The position numbers and the translations under genes were made by a program. The notes below the pieces were generated by a model. That model saw nothing but the letters and a program-made list of their open reading frames with translations, was not told the DNA's origin and ran no database searches. A stretch of DNA of 64,000 nt from positions 1,936,698-2,000,697 of the forward strand of contig NC_133499.1 of NCBI RefSeq assembly GCF_025370935.1, written 5' to 3'. Positions 54,201-62,093 of this stretch are shown here, one piece after another (the first letter of the stretch is position 1; the number at the start of each line of letters is the position of its first letter). This stretch comes from Choristoneura fumiferana. Its lineage: Eukaryota; Arthropoda; Insecta; Lepidoptera; Tortricidae.

Positions 54201-56206
54201 TCGTATTGTGCGCTCGATTTTAATGCAAATTTGCACTTTAGAGTTGAATATTTGTCAAACAGAAGATCACTGAATCGAAAAATCGTCTTGGAACCCCCCA
54301 ATGGTTTTAAAAGCCTTATTCAACGATACCCCACACTTATAGGGTTAGTCGAGAGAGAAAAATCACCCCCACTTTACGTCTATGGGAGCTACCCTAAATT
54401 TTTTTTTTTAATTTAATTTAATTTTACCACTGTCGGCGTGACTGATATGTATATTCATGCCAAATTACAGCTTTCTAGTACTAACGGTCTCTAAGCTTAG
54501 CCGCAGACGGACTGACAGGCGGACGGACATGGCGGAACTATAAGGGTTCCCAGTTGACTACGGAACCCTAAAAATGTCTAAGTGACATTACTTTAATTCA
54601 ATCCATTCGTGCCAGCTCTTATGATCGACCTGTAATAAATGCTTGGTCACTGCGAGTAGCGGCCTCAGTGGAACTCTGCCGTCTTTGCAGTGGGTGGTGC
54701 TTGCAGGTGGTGATGGTGCCGGACCCGCGGCTCGGCCGCGAGCGCACCAGGCAGGCCACGCTCGTGCTCAGGTGGGTGCGCACCCTAACGACGACGATCG
54801 TCATTATTGGCATTAAGAGAAGTTTCCCTGCCGGCCGCGCGGCCGCGTTAGGTATTCGTTTGGGATATTGCTGTCTTTATCGCTCGTGACATAAGCGCTC
54901 GCAGCCGTCCCCCCCATGCTCCCCCATGCCTTCCGCAACGACGTCCGTAATTTATATCGAGATAGCTGTAGGCTTTTCATGATTTGGGCGGTTGAATTTT
55001 GGGTTTCGTTGTCCTCATATTATACTAAAAGTTTAGCACAGAAATCAATGATATTTTACAATCAAGATATTCATTATATTTTGTATGCCTGTGGTTTTTT
55101 CGATTTTTGTAAAAATGCTTTATTAGTCTGTAATTCTCGTGCAAAGTTGACATCTTTTTTTGTCGACTTTTATTTTGAGCTCCTGTAATTCTGATATTAC
55201 ACATTTATATATTATGAAAATCTGAAAAACCACAGGCATAGATAATTACGTCTAGTCCATACTTACAAAATTTCATATATTTCCGTTGCCTAGTTTTCAA
55301 ATGAGACCGGGACTGCGATTGTATGGAGAATGGAACGAAGAGACTTCTCTTAAGGTCTCCACACATTACACCGTATCATACCATGACCGTAATAGCAACG
55401 TGTCAGGCAAACATATATACTTCTTCGTATTGAAAAGTATGAGACTATGCCCACTAGCATGTTGAGTATTTTTTTATTTTATTTCAAATATGACTTCTGT
55501 CCTACTTTAGGACAATTTCGCCAGTGTCGAAGTAAGCTCTCTTTGGGAGCGATGTTGTACGGTGATTGCAGTTTTTGCAACTTGATAGTAAAATTCCAGA
55601 AACCACGTGGAGACAACTTGCGCATTAAAAAATGACAGACACGAGAGCAATAAGTATAGAATTTTGAGATTACTGTTCACTGTTAAGGTTAATCGCCGCA
55701 TAAAACACTATCAAAATTATACTTCAACTAACCAAAGAAACCAGAAATACCAAAATTAGATACGTCTACATCCGCCATGTTCGAATACTACAAATCGAAT
55801 CCCCATGTGTCGTAACCAACCGTCGCCGTCGCGCATCCGGTGCATGTATGCGTTTGACATTCCGTTTGACACTGTCTGACACGTTCCTATTACTATTACG
55901 GTCATGGCATTAGACGGTGTAATGTGTAGAGACCTCTTACTGAAGTTAGTTGAGAAAGAAAGATAAATACGAACTATTCCGACAAAATACGACAGAAAAA
56001 CATTATTCACTAGAACTGTACGATAATGACTGGATACCTACTTAATCTTTATTACTTACTTTGTTTGTATGAGGTATAAACATTTTCTTTTCCTCAAAAG
56101 CTTCTTTGTTCCCAGGTCTTTGCGTGACTTCAAACCGGAGCTGTTCGGTCTTCCGCCCTTCAACGAAGCGCCCCCTTCCACCACGGTGCCCATCCACCAC
56201 TCCTGA
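42236..56206 (+). CDS. PUDP: HAD-superfamily phosphatase, pseudouridine-5'-phosphatase type (PUDP/HDHD1/Gs1-like), eight exons
   Basis: The family enzyme removes the phosphate from pseudouridine 5'-phosphate in the cytosol, a nucleotide-salvage clean-up step. Exons are 42236-42320, 44004-44086, 44718-44853, 46636-46766, 50163-50261, 52778-52837, 54707-54771, 56116-56206 (TGA); all join in frame to 249 residues, close to the human protein (~230-250). All HAD motifs are present: motif I FDLDGTLLD (nucleophile D22, acid/base D24), motif II ALATNST near 118-124, motif III lysine in RGKPHPDIY (K157), and motif IV FEDSEVG (E183, D184). The end, AGMQVVMVPDPRL and SLRDFKPELFGLP, matches the human protein very closely. 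The start is the first ATG of the exon, 19 codons before motif I. Introns total ~13 kb and carry most repeats of 42-56 kb. The gene looks intact. The substrate is inferred from the family. Confidence 0.95.
43385..43700 (+). repeat. ACAAGCTT-family element, full length
   Basis: It runs from TTTTTTGCTGACTGTACTTT through TTGAAGAGTTCCGTCCTGTG, CTGGCCGGACTACCAGGATT and ACAGACAGACAGAGGCAGAC to AAAGAAAAGCTTGTAAAAAT. This copy best shows both ends of the family. It lies in PUDP intron 1. Confidence 0.85.
44386..44572. repeat. CTTAGTGTAAGTTTTCGG palindrome, complete
   Basis: The left arm ATAGTGTAAGTTTTCGGTTA, CGTCTCGATCGCGTTCGCAT and CAATTTGTATGGAAACACGA is mirrored by TCGTGTTTGCATACAAATTG, GCGAACGCGATCGAGACGTA and TAACCGAAAACTTACACTAA. 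The centre is CCGCTAGAGGCGCTG. This is the reference copy for fragments at 7189, 27358 and 58957. Confidence 0.88.
44577..44699. repeat. CTACTACGAAATTCGAA palindromic element
   Basis: It reads GGCCCTTTACTACGAAGGGC, CCGTCCCGCTCACGCTTATA and CGATTTTCGAATTTCGTAGC. It ends only about 18 bases before PUDP exon 3, so it forms much of that acceptor's upstream sequence. Confidence 0.75.
44876..45138 (-). mobile_element. SINE body interrupted by a palindrome and truncated
   Basis: The left part is GACCTAGTCTCAAAGTAAAC AAAGCTTGTG to ATGCATACTT. The right part resumes after 45085 with AAATATAGGTACATTAAACA CCCAAGAC and is cut by the fold-back at 45142, losing the tRNA head. Compare the intact copy at 3837-4088. 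Confidence 0.75.
44966..45085. repeat. Palindrome nested in a SINE
   Basis: The ends AACCTCGTAAGACCCACGTC and GCGCCTTACGAGGTT pair. Inside, TTTCAAACTTAATGTCAATT / TTGACATTAGCTTTGA also pair. The host SINE resumes directly on both sides. Confidence 0.75.
45142..45431. repeat. Fold-back made from two opposed CCCCGACGC-family ends
   Basis: The left half is the normal 5' end (TTAACCCCCGACGCAAAAAG, CTGTGGCACCGTAGCTCTTA). After AAATCGGTTCAGCCGTTTAT it switches to the inverse 5' end (GAGCTACGGTGCCACAGACA ... ACCCCTCTTTTTGCGTCGGG GGTTAA). The result is a 290 bp palindrome-like derivative of the family. Confidence 0.85.
46018..46275 (+). repeat. AGCAAGTGGGTCTCCTGATGG repeat, copy 1 of 2
   Basis: It holds CACGAGCAAGTGGGTCTCCT, CATCTGCAACACCAGGGGTA, CCAACCTAGAGGCTTAAGAT, TCCACGCCGAAACACAACAG and GCGGACCTTGCACAAGGTCC. 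Copy 2 at 49803-50068 differs at only a few bases. The preceding 45845-46010 is the GGGGATCTCGGAAACGGCTC repeat. A minus-strand stub of the CCGGCCAAGAGCG family follows at 46299-46397. Confidence 0.85.
47532..47785 (-). mobile_element. tRNA-derived SINE
   Basis: The same SINE as 3837-4088. On the plus strand: AAATAAATATCATGGGACAT, ACCAATTGACCTAGTCCCAA, ACTAGGCAACGGATAAACAT and GGGAATCGAACTCAGATCCT, ending at TCCATCCGGTCGTCAATG. The tRNA head is at the right end. It lies in PUDP intron 4. Confidence 0.8.
47808..48425 (+). repeat. Long interspersed repeat, copy 2 of 2
   Basis: It begins ATTGGCTGGATGCGAAGCAC TAGGTGGGGG and parallels 21937-22475 with small indels, ending TACGTGATAGGTTTGATTTT. 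It lies in PUDP intron 4. Confidence 0.7.
48570..49735 (+). mobile_element. 5'-truncated, inactivated non-LTR retrotransposon (reverse transcriptase)
   Basis: A 204-residue open stretch (48570-49184) holds LGVPQGSILLGPLFFLIYIK, a catalytic loop changed to LFAYDASVL (expected FADD), LNLSINLSKTKYIQFRPYQA, YKFLGIVIDSFLNWKQHIEM and AYYGYVYSILNYGVIFWELS. Later C-terminal coding (LLTLTSIYILQC-like near 49215 and HLPQHIK near 49410) is in shifted frames. The 3' end is CAATAAAGATATTATTATTA TTATAAA. It lacks the endonuclease and first palm motifs, and has lost a catalytic aspartate. Confidence 0.85.
49803..50068 (+). repeat. AGCAAGTGGGTCTCCTGATGG repeat, copy 2 of 2
   Basis: It runs from GCATACGAGCAAGTGGGTCT to ACAAGGTCCTACCACCTGCA, near-identical to 46018-46275. 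It lies about 95 bases before PUDP exon 5. Confidence 0.85.
50487..50995 (+). repeat. CCGGCCAAGAGCG family 3' half followed by an inverted CCCCGACGC-family end
   Basis: It runs TTTTAGAGGGGGGG ... CATGGCGAAACTATAAGGGG and GGCTCCGGAACCCTAAAAAG (to 50864), then directly GTTGGAAAACCCCCGACTTT and AAACGGCTGAACCGATTTTG (minus fragment of the other family). The same head-on junction recurs at 63146-63841. Confidence 0.75.
51285..51430 (-). repeat. 3' end of a non-LTR element
   Basis: CATCATCATCATCCCAGCCT, CCCACTGCTGGGCACAGCCC TCCTCTCAGAATGAGAGC and GTGCGGATTGGGAACTTCAC are a common 3' UTR piece. The reverse-orientation counterpart is at 52965-53055. Confidence 0.6.
51590..51850 (+). repeat. ACAAGCTT-family element, partial
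   Basis: It contains TTTCAAGTCAATGCCAATAA, GGAGACGATCCTGGCCGGAC, ATGATGTCACTAGCAAATAA and ACTTGCAAGATTTCACCC. The matching 3' tail (ACATTGCAAGTTAAATAAAA GC) reappears at 52095-52117, after the palindrome at 51855-52075, which indicates a nested insertion. Confidence 0.7.
51855..52075. repeat. TACCGTAAACTGCT palindrome, 220 bp
   Basis: The left arm TACCGTAAACTGCTTCAACT, TTGCCCTCTGGCCCCAACAT and TTAGCACTC is mirrored by GAGTCGAAAACTTAGCAC-type sequence, ATGTTGGGGCCAGAGGGCAA and AGCAGTTTACGGTA. The arms are about 95 bp around a GGGAATTATTATTACGG loop. Confidence 0.85.
52118..52247. repeat. CTACTACGAAATTCGAA palindromic element
   Basis: It reads GCAGGGGGGCTACTTGGAAA, TACCGTCCCTCTTATTCTCG, GCGGGACAGCAAGATACGAA and TTGCCACTTCGTATTATGCC, moderately decayed. 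52430-52636 is a 5' part of the CCGGCCAAGAGCG family (AAGAGCGCGTCGGACACGCC) ending at TTTGATATACTGTTG. Confidence 0.7.
52863..53171. repeat. CAGTGGCGTAGCGT-ended element with a nested non-LTR piece
   Basis: The left end CAGTGGCGTAGCGTAGTTGG and right end GATGCCCACGCTACGCCACT G are inverted repeats, with CCCCGGGCGGC / GCCCGGGCGGC next in. A non-LTR 3' fragment (GTGAAGTTCCCAATCCGCAC, 52965-53055) sits between them. It begins 25 bases after PUDP exon 6. Confidence 0.65.
53333..53906. mobile_element. TATACC...GGTATA element, containing a nested retro-insertion
   Basis: Its ends TATACCACGCCTACCACC and TTAGGCGGCGGAAGGTATA interrupt the GGGGATCTCGGAACGGCTCC repeat (left part 53290-53332, right part 53907-54009). 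A shorter sister lies inverted at 60621-60845 and shares TGCCTAAAAGTTCATTACTT, GCGACGTCTTTACGTTACTT and GTGTTCGAATCGCTTAACGG. The middle (53357-53706) is a separate insertion absent from the sister copy. Confidence 0.75.
53357..53706 (-). mobile_element. Processed-retrocopy or SINE-like sequence, copy 1, with 13 bp target duplication
   Basis: It is flanked by CCACCACTGCCTA at 53346-53358 and 53694-53706. Read on the minus strand it runs GGATTCGATTTGTAGCATTC, GAACATGGCGGATGTAGACA, TTATGCGGCGATTAACCTTA, TGCGCAAGTTGTCTCCACGT, GGTTTCTGGAATTTTACTAT to a gappy A-rich end. The layout (long target duplication, A-rich 3' end) is that of LINE-mobilised RNA. Copy 2 is at 55468-55801. No long ORF is present. 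Confidence 0.75.
54194..54573 (+). repeat. CCGGCCAAGAGCG family element, internally deleted
   Basis: AAGGATTTCGTATTGTGCGC TCGATTTTAATG joins the 5' part to the middle. It continues CACCCCCACTTTACGTCTAT and ends TTGACTACGGAACCCTAAAA. PUDP exon 7 follows after about 130 anonymous bases. Confidence 0.75.
55468..55801 (-). mobile_element. Processed-retrocopy or SINE-like sequence, copy 2
   Basis: On the minus strand it reads GGATTCGATTTGTAGTATTC, CGCCATGTTCG inverted as GAACATGGCGGATGTAGACG, through the same body as 53357-53706, to TTGAAATAAAATAAAAAAAT. The end looks like an AATAAA signal followed by poly(A). It opens with ATG GCG GAT GTA GAC and a 16-codon ORF to TAG. It lies in PUDP intron 7. 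The remainder of that intron (54772-55460 and 55805-56115) shows no gene. Confidence 0.7.
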
Positions 56207-56258
56207 CCAAGTGACCATGCACCACTCCTATACTCCGTCCAAGGGAGCGAGCTATAGT

Positions 56259-56394
56259 ACAGGGGGGTACCACGAAATTCGAAAATCGAAGGTCGTATCG
56301 TCCCGTCCCTCTCACTCTCGTATAAATAGTATAAGTGTCAAGAGGGACGGAACGACACGAACATCGATTTTCGAATTTCGTAGTAGCCCCGCTG
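56259..56394. repeat. CTACTACGAAATTCGAA palindrome in the PUDP 3' UTR
   Basis: The ends ACAGGGGGGTACCACGAAAT and TTTCGTAGTAGCCCCGCTGT pair. The interior holds CGTCCCGTCCCTCTCACTCT / AAGAGGGACGGAACGACACG. It starts 52 bases after the PUDP stop. Confidence 0.85.
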
Positions 56395-56441
56395 TGTTTG
56401 AGTAGGTAAAGTACGCTCGGTTACTTGTATAGCGCAAACCT

Positions 56442-56597
56442 AAGGGCCAGTACAGACAGACTGCATTCCAACTGCCCACACATATTTCGTTGCAGATCGA
56501 TTGCAGACGGCACAATTGTGCTCTGACTGCAATTGAATTGTATGTGCAGTCGGCAGTTACGTTGCAATTGGAATGCAGTCTGTCTGTACCGGCCCTA
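56442..56597. repeat. TAAGGGCCAGTACAGACAGA palindrome in the PUDP 3' UTR
   Basis: The left arm AGGGCCAGTACAGACAGACT GCATTCCAA and the right arm TTGGAATGCAGTCTGTCTGT ACCGGCCCT pair almost perfectly. GCAGACGGCACAATTG / CAATTGAATTGTATGTGCAG lie inside. It is 155 bp. Confidence 0.85.
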
Positions 56598-56720
56598 ACG
56601 CGTTTAAAACGCTACGTCTGTGCGGCACGCGTATTATTTCTACAAGTTGATTTGTTTTAGTTCAAGATGTACTCATGAGTGTCCTTGGAGGTTTTTCGTA
56701 AAGGCGATACAGGAAATGTA

Positions 56721-56726
56721 AATAAA
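56721..56726 (+). terminator. Candidate poly(A) signal of PUDP
   Basis: AATAAA, 515 bases after the stop, is the first canonical signal after the two palindromes. Confidence 0.5.
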
Positions 56727-56999
56727 TATTGTTGATTTAAATGTTAATAGTTTTTTTTAACCTTAAGATCATTTTTTGTCAAGCACACAGAACCTGTAAG
56801 AGCAACGGAAATGATATCACGTGTATTTCTTTCGATAGTGAATATCGCTATATGTTTTTATCATCTTTTTTGTCAATATACACACGTTTTTAGGACTCCG
56901 TAGTCCTACTGAACCCTTATAGTTTTACGTTGTCCGTCCGTCTGTCCGCGGTTTAGCTTCGAAACTGCTAGTGAAAAGCTGTGATTTTGCATGAGTATA

Positions 57000-57250
57000 T
57001 AATAATAGATATGTTAATTACACCGACAAAGTCATCATCATCATCATCATCATCATCCGAAAGACGCCACTGCTGAACAAAGGTGTCTCCAGAAAGCCAC
57101 AATGAACGACAACTCGCCACTTGCATCCACCGGTTGCCCGCAACTCTCACGATGTCGTCAGTCAACTTAGTGGGAGGCCTACCAAAGATTCGTCTTTCGG
57201 TAAATCCCCCACTGGCCCCCACAAACCCGATAAAATAGACAAAAAAACAA
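57000..57250 (-). pseudogene. Tail of a non-LTR retrotransposon ORF with (CAT)n end
   Basis: On the minus strand it reads RRIFGRPPTKLTDDIVRVAG NRWMQVA, then a QQWRLSDDDDDDDDD run encoded by the (GAT)n tail. The plus strand shows CATCATCATCATCATCATCA at 57034-57057. It is frameshifted in the middle and truncated. Confidence 0.65.
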
Positions 57251-57264
57251 AGTAGTAGGTGCAT

Positions 57265-57293
57265 TTTTTTTTATCCTACTAATATTAAAAATG

Positions 57294-57362
<69 letters not shown>

Positions 57363-57745
57363 TTGTTACTCCTTCACGCTAAAACGGCTGGACGGATTTA
57401 GATGAAATTTGGTGTGTAGAAGCTGGACTTCTGGAATAACACATACTTAGGCTACTTTTTATCCCGATATTCATACGGCATAGTGATAAAATCTCGAAAT
57501 AACAACCGCTGGGCTTAGAGTCATGTAATTTGGTATGTAGGTAGCTGGACATCTGAAATATCACATACCTAAAGCTACTTTTTTCCCCGATATTCCCACG
57601 GATTTTGAAATTTTGGACAGTTGTCTTAACACAACCTCAATGAAGACCACGATATAAATTTTGGGAATTCCCAGGGGAATTTTATAAAATCCGGAATATC
57701 AATTGTACCAGATCGAATAGTTTACGCGTGCGCAGCCGCGGGTCA
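57265..57745. repeat. TACGCTAAAACGGCTGGACG family element with an expanded (GT)29 tract
   Basis: The tract at 57301-57358 is 58 uninterrupted bases of GT, embedded in a repeat reading TTACTCCTTCACGCTAAAAC, AGGCTACTTTTTATCCCGAT and ending GTTTACGCGTGCGCAGCCGC. Parts of the same repeat are at 13300-13440. Confidence 0.75.
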
Positions 57746-58161
57746 ACTCTATAAAAATATTTTTAGAGCGATTAATCTTTGCAATTCTAGTGTAGTGTGT
57801 AACTACGTAACAGTGTGGCCTGATTCATGGCTTTAACACACGTGCAGTCAAGTTCTTAGCTCATATCACATGTCATTTCTATTCCTTTTGTAGTTTTGTG
57901 CCGAAGCTCTATATTATTAGATCAGGAAGTATATTTCAAGTTCACGTGCAAGGGCGGCAGTTGTTTGTTCTACTACTCTGATTATGTTAAGAATTTTATT
58001 GAATACACGAATAAAATTATTTCTATTAGTTTTACTAAACTATTATTAACCTTTTAACAGCCAATACGTTTTCATTCTTACGTGCCCGTATCGCCACCTA
58101 CACCGAAACTATATGACATTTTGTATTAATTATAAGACTGCGGCTAAATGAGCTGGATAAT

Positions 58162-58696
58162 TTTGAGGGTTCCGGAGCCAAAATGGCAAAAACGGAACCC
58201 TTAGGTATAGTTTTGCCATGTCTGTCTGTCTGTCTGTCCGTCCGCGGCTTTGCTCAGGGACTATCAATGCTAGAAAGCTGAAATTTAGCACGAATATGTA
58301 TAATAAACTATGCCGCCAAATTGAACAATAAAAATTTCAAAAAAAAATTTTTTCATGTACCATAGACGTAAAGTGTGGGTGATTTTTTTTTCTGATCCAA
58401 CCTTGTAGTGTGGGGTATCGTTGGATAAAATTAATAGGGGGTTGCTAAAACGGTTTTTCGATTCAGTGATTTGTTTGCAAAATATTCAACTTTAAAGTGC
58501 AAACTTTCATTAAAATCGAGCGTCCCCCTCCCTCTAAAATCTAAACCGGTGGGTGGATTTTGTTAAAAAAAAAAAACAGAATGTTGGTAAGTATATCAAA
58601 CTTTCAAGGAAAACTATAACGGCAAAGTTTGCTTGAGAATTATTAGTAGTTTAAGAGTAAATAGCAGCCTAAGGTATAAAATATACCTAAACTTGG
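58162..58696 (-). repeat. CCGGCCAAGAGCG family element lacking its 5' end
   Basis: It runs from GAGGGTTCCGGAGCCAAAAT to AAAATATACCTAAACTTGG in minus orientation, joined to a CCCCGACGC-family piece (TCATTAAAATCGGTTCAGCC, 58745-58820). The 57750-58160 stretch before it is anonymous. Confidence 0.8.
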
Positions 58697-58956
58697 TGCT
58701 GTTTTTGTCACGTTAAAGCGAGTTTCTTTGCTTTTTAACTATGTTTCATTAAAATCGGTTCAGCCATTTTTGAGATATTGAACTTTGTAATAACAATGTC
58801 GGGGGTTTTGCAACTTTTCTAAGAATCAAACAAAAATTCCGTATAAAATTCTTACAGAATGTTCTGTCAAATTTACCCAAAATAGCCCAAAACTAAACCT
58901 AGAAAGTCTGGAATCTGGATAAGTGGATAATTAGGTACCTAATAGGAAAGTACTGT

Positions 58957-59098
58957 ACCCTTAGTGTAAGTTTTCGGTTAGAAAATACGTCTCGATCGCG
59001 TTCGCGTTAAAATCTCAATTTGTATGGAAACACAAATTGTTATATTAACGTGAACGCGATCGAGACTTATTTTGGAACTGAAAACTTACACTAAGGGT
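58957..59098. repeat. CTTAGTGTAAGTTTTCGG palindrome, centre deleted
   Basis: Both ends are intact (ACCCTTAGTGTAAGTTTTCG; GAAAACTTACACTAAGGGT), but the CGCCTCTAGCGG centre is gone, leaving AATTTGTATGGAAACACAAA TTG. Confidence 0.85.
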
Positions 59099-59416
59099 TT
59101 AGATGTTACTAAATAACCACGGGAGGAAAACGGGAGCGCAACCGCGAGCGTAAGCAAGTCGAATATGCTGCTTGAAACAAATAAGAGTAGGCATAAGCAG
59201 TAATTTGATATTCAACCTCAATTACTAATACGTAGGTAATTACAGTACATGACTCGGCTACTGATTTTATATTATCACATAACCTAGACTATTAAACCAA
59301 CTGGAGGGGGTCTTTTGATGAGACTTTAATAAATAAACTAGCTTTTGCCTGCGGCTTCGTCCGCGTAGAATTCGGTTATCGCGCGCTGTTCCCTCGGGAA
59401 CTGCATTTTTTCGGGA

Positions 59417-60045
59417 TAAAAACCGACTCCAAAAAAATAAAAAATAACAAAAAATGGAACCGATTACAAATCCCTTGAAAATATTTTTCTAGATAAGTAC
59501 CTACTGGCTCGAAGTCGGTGCCTCAGCACGAGCCAGCAGGAATGGAACAATAGTCGTCTACCTCACCTACATACTATGGGTTTCAATCCATCCTGCTGGC
59601 TCGTGCTGAGTCACAGACTTCGAGCTAGTAGGTACCTATCTAGAAAAATATTATTTTCAAGGGATTTGTAGTTGGTTCCATTTTTTGTTATTTTTTTATT
59701 TTTTGGAGTCGGTTTTACTTTTTTGTTAAATTTTTTCTTTATTTCTCACTTTTTAGAGATTTGTAGCCAAATTACATCTCACAACGATTCCATGAAGCCC
59801 AAACACGGCTTATTTCCGTTGTTTTATAACAGAGTTCCGTTGCCTACCTTCCGGCTTCAGCATCAGATCAGTTTGAAAAAATCATTAACTTAAAGCTCCT
59901 TCTTAGTCGCTTATTTAAGTATACTAATCATGATCGTTTCGGTTTGTCTCATGACGAGCGAGCATTACTTAGCTTTGACGAGTTCCATGGGTCATCTACG
60001 GTCTTCTTCATCAGGTCCAGTTTACCAAATGATACTTTCTTAACA
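59417..60045. repeat. AACCGACTCCAAAAA fold-back element plus tail, copy 2
   Basis: A palindrome (AAACCGACTCCAAAAAAATA to GGAGTCGGTTTTACTTTTTT, 59417-59727) encloses GTCGGTGCCTCAGCACGAGC. The same tail as 24560-24852 follows (ACATCTCACAACGATTCCAT, TTCCGGCTTCAGCATCAGAT, CTACGGTCTTCTTCATCAGG). Confidence 0.75.
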
Positions 60046-60051
60046 ATTTTT

Positions 60052-60355
60052 AACAAAAAAGTAAAACCGACTCCAAAAAAATAACAAAAAATGTAACCGA
60101 GTACAAAACCCTTGAAAATATTTTTCTAGGTACGTACTAGCTCGAAGTCGGTGACTCAGCACGACCCAGCAGGAGGGATTGAAACCCATAGTATGTAAAA
60201 GAGGTAGCCGACTATTGTCCTACTCCTGCTGGCATTCCTGAGGCACCGACTTCGAGCTAGTAAGTACCTAGAAAAATATTTTCAAGGGTTTTGTAGTCGG
60301 TTACATTTTTAGTCATTTTTTTTATTTTTTTTGGAGTCGGTTTTACTTTTTTGTT
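60052..60355. repeat. AACAAAAAAGTAAAACCGAC palindrome, 304 bp
   Basis: The ends AACAAAAAAGTAAAACCGAC and GTCGGTTTTACTTTTTTGTT are exact inverses. The arms continue through TTGAAAATATTTTTCTAGGT and CTAGCTCGAAGTCGGTGACT. A second copy of the palindromic half sits next to the element at 59417-60045. Confidence 0.85.
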
Positions 60356-60620
60356 ATTAGTAATTCGTAGCCAAAGTACCTACCTACATCTTAGAACGAT
60401 TTGTATTTGCTTGTAAGTTTGTTTACTAGCGACTTTGCTCAAACGCCACAGAGCATAAGTACGCATAACTAGGTATTCAGCCTACCACACACACATTCTG
60501 CCAATGTGCGGTTTCCATGAGCAAATTCTATGTCCTAATATCGCCATGTAAATACGCCCGTTGCGGGCCCCCGCACCAGCTGCATTCGTCGCTTGTGTGT
60601 GTTGTGCTTTATGTACCTAC

Positions 60621-60845
60621 TATACCTTCCGCCGCCTAACTTTGCCTAAATGTTAATTGACACGACTACCTAGTACCACAAAAACTATAAAGGTATAATT
60701 CCAATAATTGTATCCCGTTAAGCGATTCGAACACAATCCGGGAGTAACGTAAAGACGTCGCATGAAAAATGTATCTCTAAAATGCGTCAAAACTGATTAT
60801 TATAAGTAATGAACTTTTAGGCAGATTTATATGGCGCGTGGTATA
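60621..60845 (-). mobile_element. TATACC...GGTATA element, short copy without nested insert
   Basis: TATACCTTCCGCCGCCTAAC at the left and GATTTATATGGCGCGTGGTATA at the right are the inverse of the ends at 53333-53906. It serves as the empty-site reference for the insertion there. 60850-61330 shows no gene. Confidence 0.75.
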
Positions 60846-61336
60846 CATCTTAGTTGTGCTCCGTTTGGCTTCTTGCTCTAAGAAACGAAACTAAAGTTGA
60901 CCAGTGCAATGTCAGCTGCTATGAATAATGCATTGTTGTTTAATTTAACTACTTAACAAACCTCCATTCTTTACAATACAATCAATAAAGATATATTTTT
61001 TTACCTGACATCGGTAATACCAAAGGGTTATGATAGCAGACTTTTATTTAAAAAAAAATGCATTCAAAGTTTTTCTGAATTTCTCTCGTCTCGCCAGGAA
61101 TTCGAACCAGCTAAAAATTTTAAAAGTAAACCCTCTCTATTTTAAGTTAATAAGTTATAGAGCGAATTTGTATGAAATTATAATAATATGAATCTGAAAT
61201 ATGGACCTTTACTGAGCGAAATGAGCTATTGAGCTAAATGAGTGATACATATCTCTTGAGTTTTTGCTTGACCCCAACCTAGCAATACACGCTTGCACAA
61301 ACATAAAGTAATATAACAAGAGCACAAATTCAAATA

Positions 61337-61342
61337 TTTATT
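61337..61342 (-). terminator. Poly(A) signal abutting the stop codon of the second FAR
   Basis: TTTATT on the plus strand (AATAAA on the minus) begins two bases after the TAG stop at 61345-61347. If used, the 3' UTR would be only about 20-30 bases. Confidence 0.5.
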
Positions 61343-61344
61343 AA

Positions 61345-61699
61345 CTAGCACAACAAACTTACGAACCAAACCGCGTACGTACACAATTTGTACCACGCGT
61401 ACACATACAGCGCGAGAAGTATGTAGTTCAGAATTTTAAAAACAGATTGTTTTCTAACAGCATACTCTGTGTCTTTTAGCCCATCTTTAACTATATATTT
61501 CCTTAGCCCGATCGCCCATACCACTAGCATGTCAGTCCAGGACATCTTAGTGACATCGAAGTTGTAGATTTTTCTGTCGACTTCCGAAAGGTTGTTTTGG
61601 AGGCTTTGGAGATTGACGTCGTCGAAATTGAACTCGTTGCAAGTGTAGAAGGCGAGCACTGAAGAGAGGTTGTACGCGGTCCGGTACAGTTTTACCGCT
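61345..61699 (-). CDS. FAR: Fatty acyl-CoA reductase, last coding exon (rest outside window)
   Basis: A minus-strand exon opens after TTATTTTCCAG (acceptor at 61700-61701) and codes about 117 residues to TAG. It reads AVKLYRTAYNLSSVLAFYTC, NEFNFDDVNLQSL, LSEVDRKIYNFDVTKMSWTD and VWAIGLRKYIVKDGL. The C terminus is hydrophobic (ILLALYVYAWYKLCTYAVWF). This is the FAR C-terminal domain, aligned with exons 9-10 of the first FAR here (LQYYTTKDWNF... YVLGLREYCCKED) but with a different exon layout: one exon instead of two. No further FAR exon is visible up to 64000, so the intron before it exceeds 2.3 kb. The enzyme role is as for the first FAR; the subfamily is unknown. Confidence 0.88.
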
Positions 61700-62093
61700 C
61701 TGGAAAATAAAAATGGAATTTGAAGTACCTTATCTCCTGAGATAAATTTGCTGGTACAAGACACCCAAGCATAAAATAACACCTGTGAATATTGGTTGTA
61801 CGGAACTCTAGAATTGCGCTGAATTTAAAACAAACATGTCGTCAACATACCTAAGTCATATCGACATCTAATTACAATTAAAAATAAAAGGGCAAGTGGG
61901 TATCGTGCTATGTGCAATGTAAGGTTCCGTAGTAACTGAGGGAAATATTTATAAACTTTGGTCGACTAATTAATGACTCGTTAATTTGGAAACCAGCGAT
62001 ATAGTTTATGTTTAAATTTCACTATACGATAGGCAACAATATATTATTGCCGTGATTTTTTTTCATGAGTCCAATTACAAACATTTAGCTAGC

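Noticed and set aside
57301..57358. (GT)29 tract as a regulatory or Z-DNA element
   Set aside because: The run lies inside a common repeat that normally carries short GT runs; simple expansion explains it.
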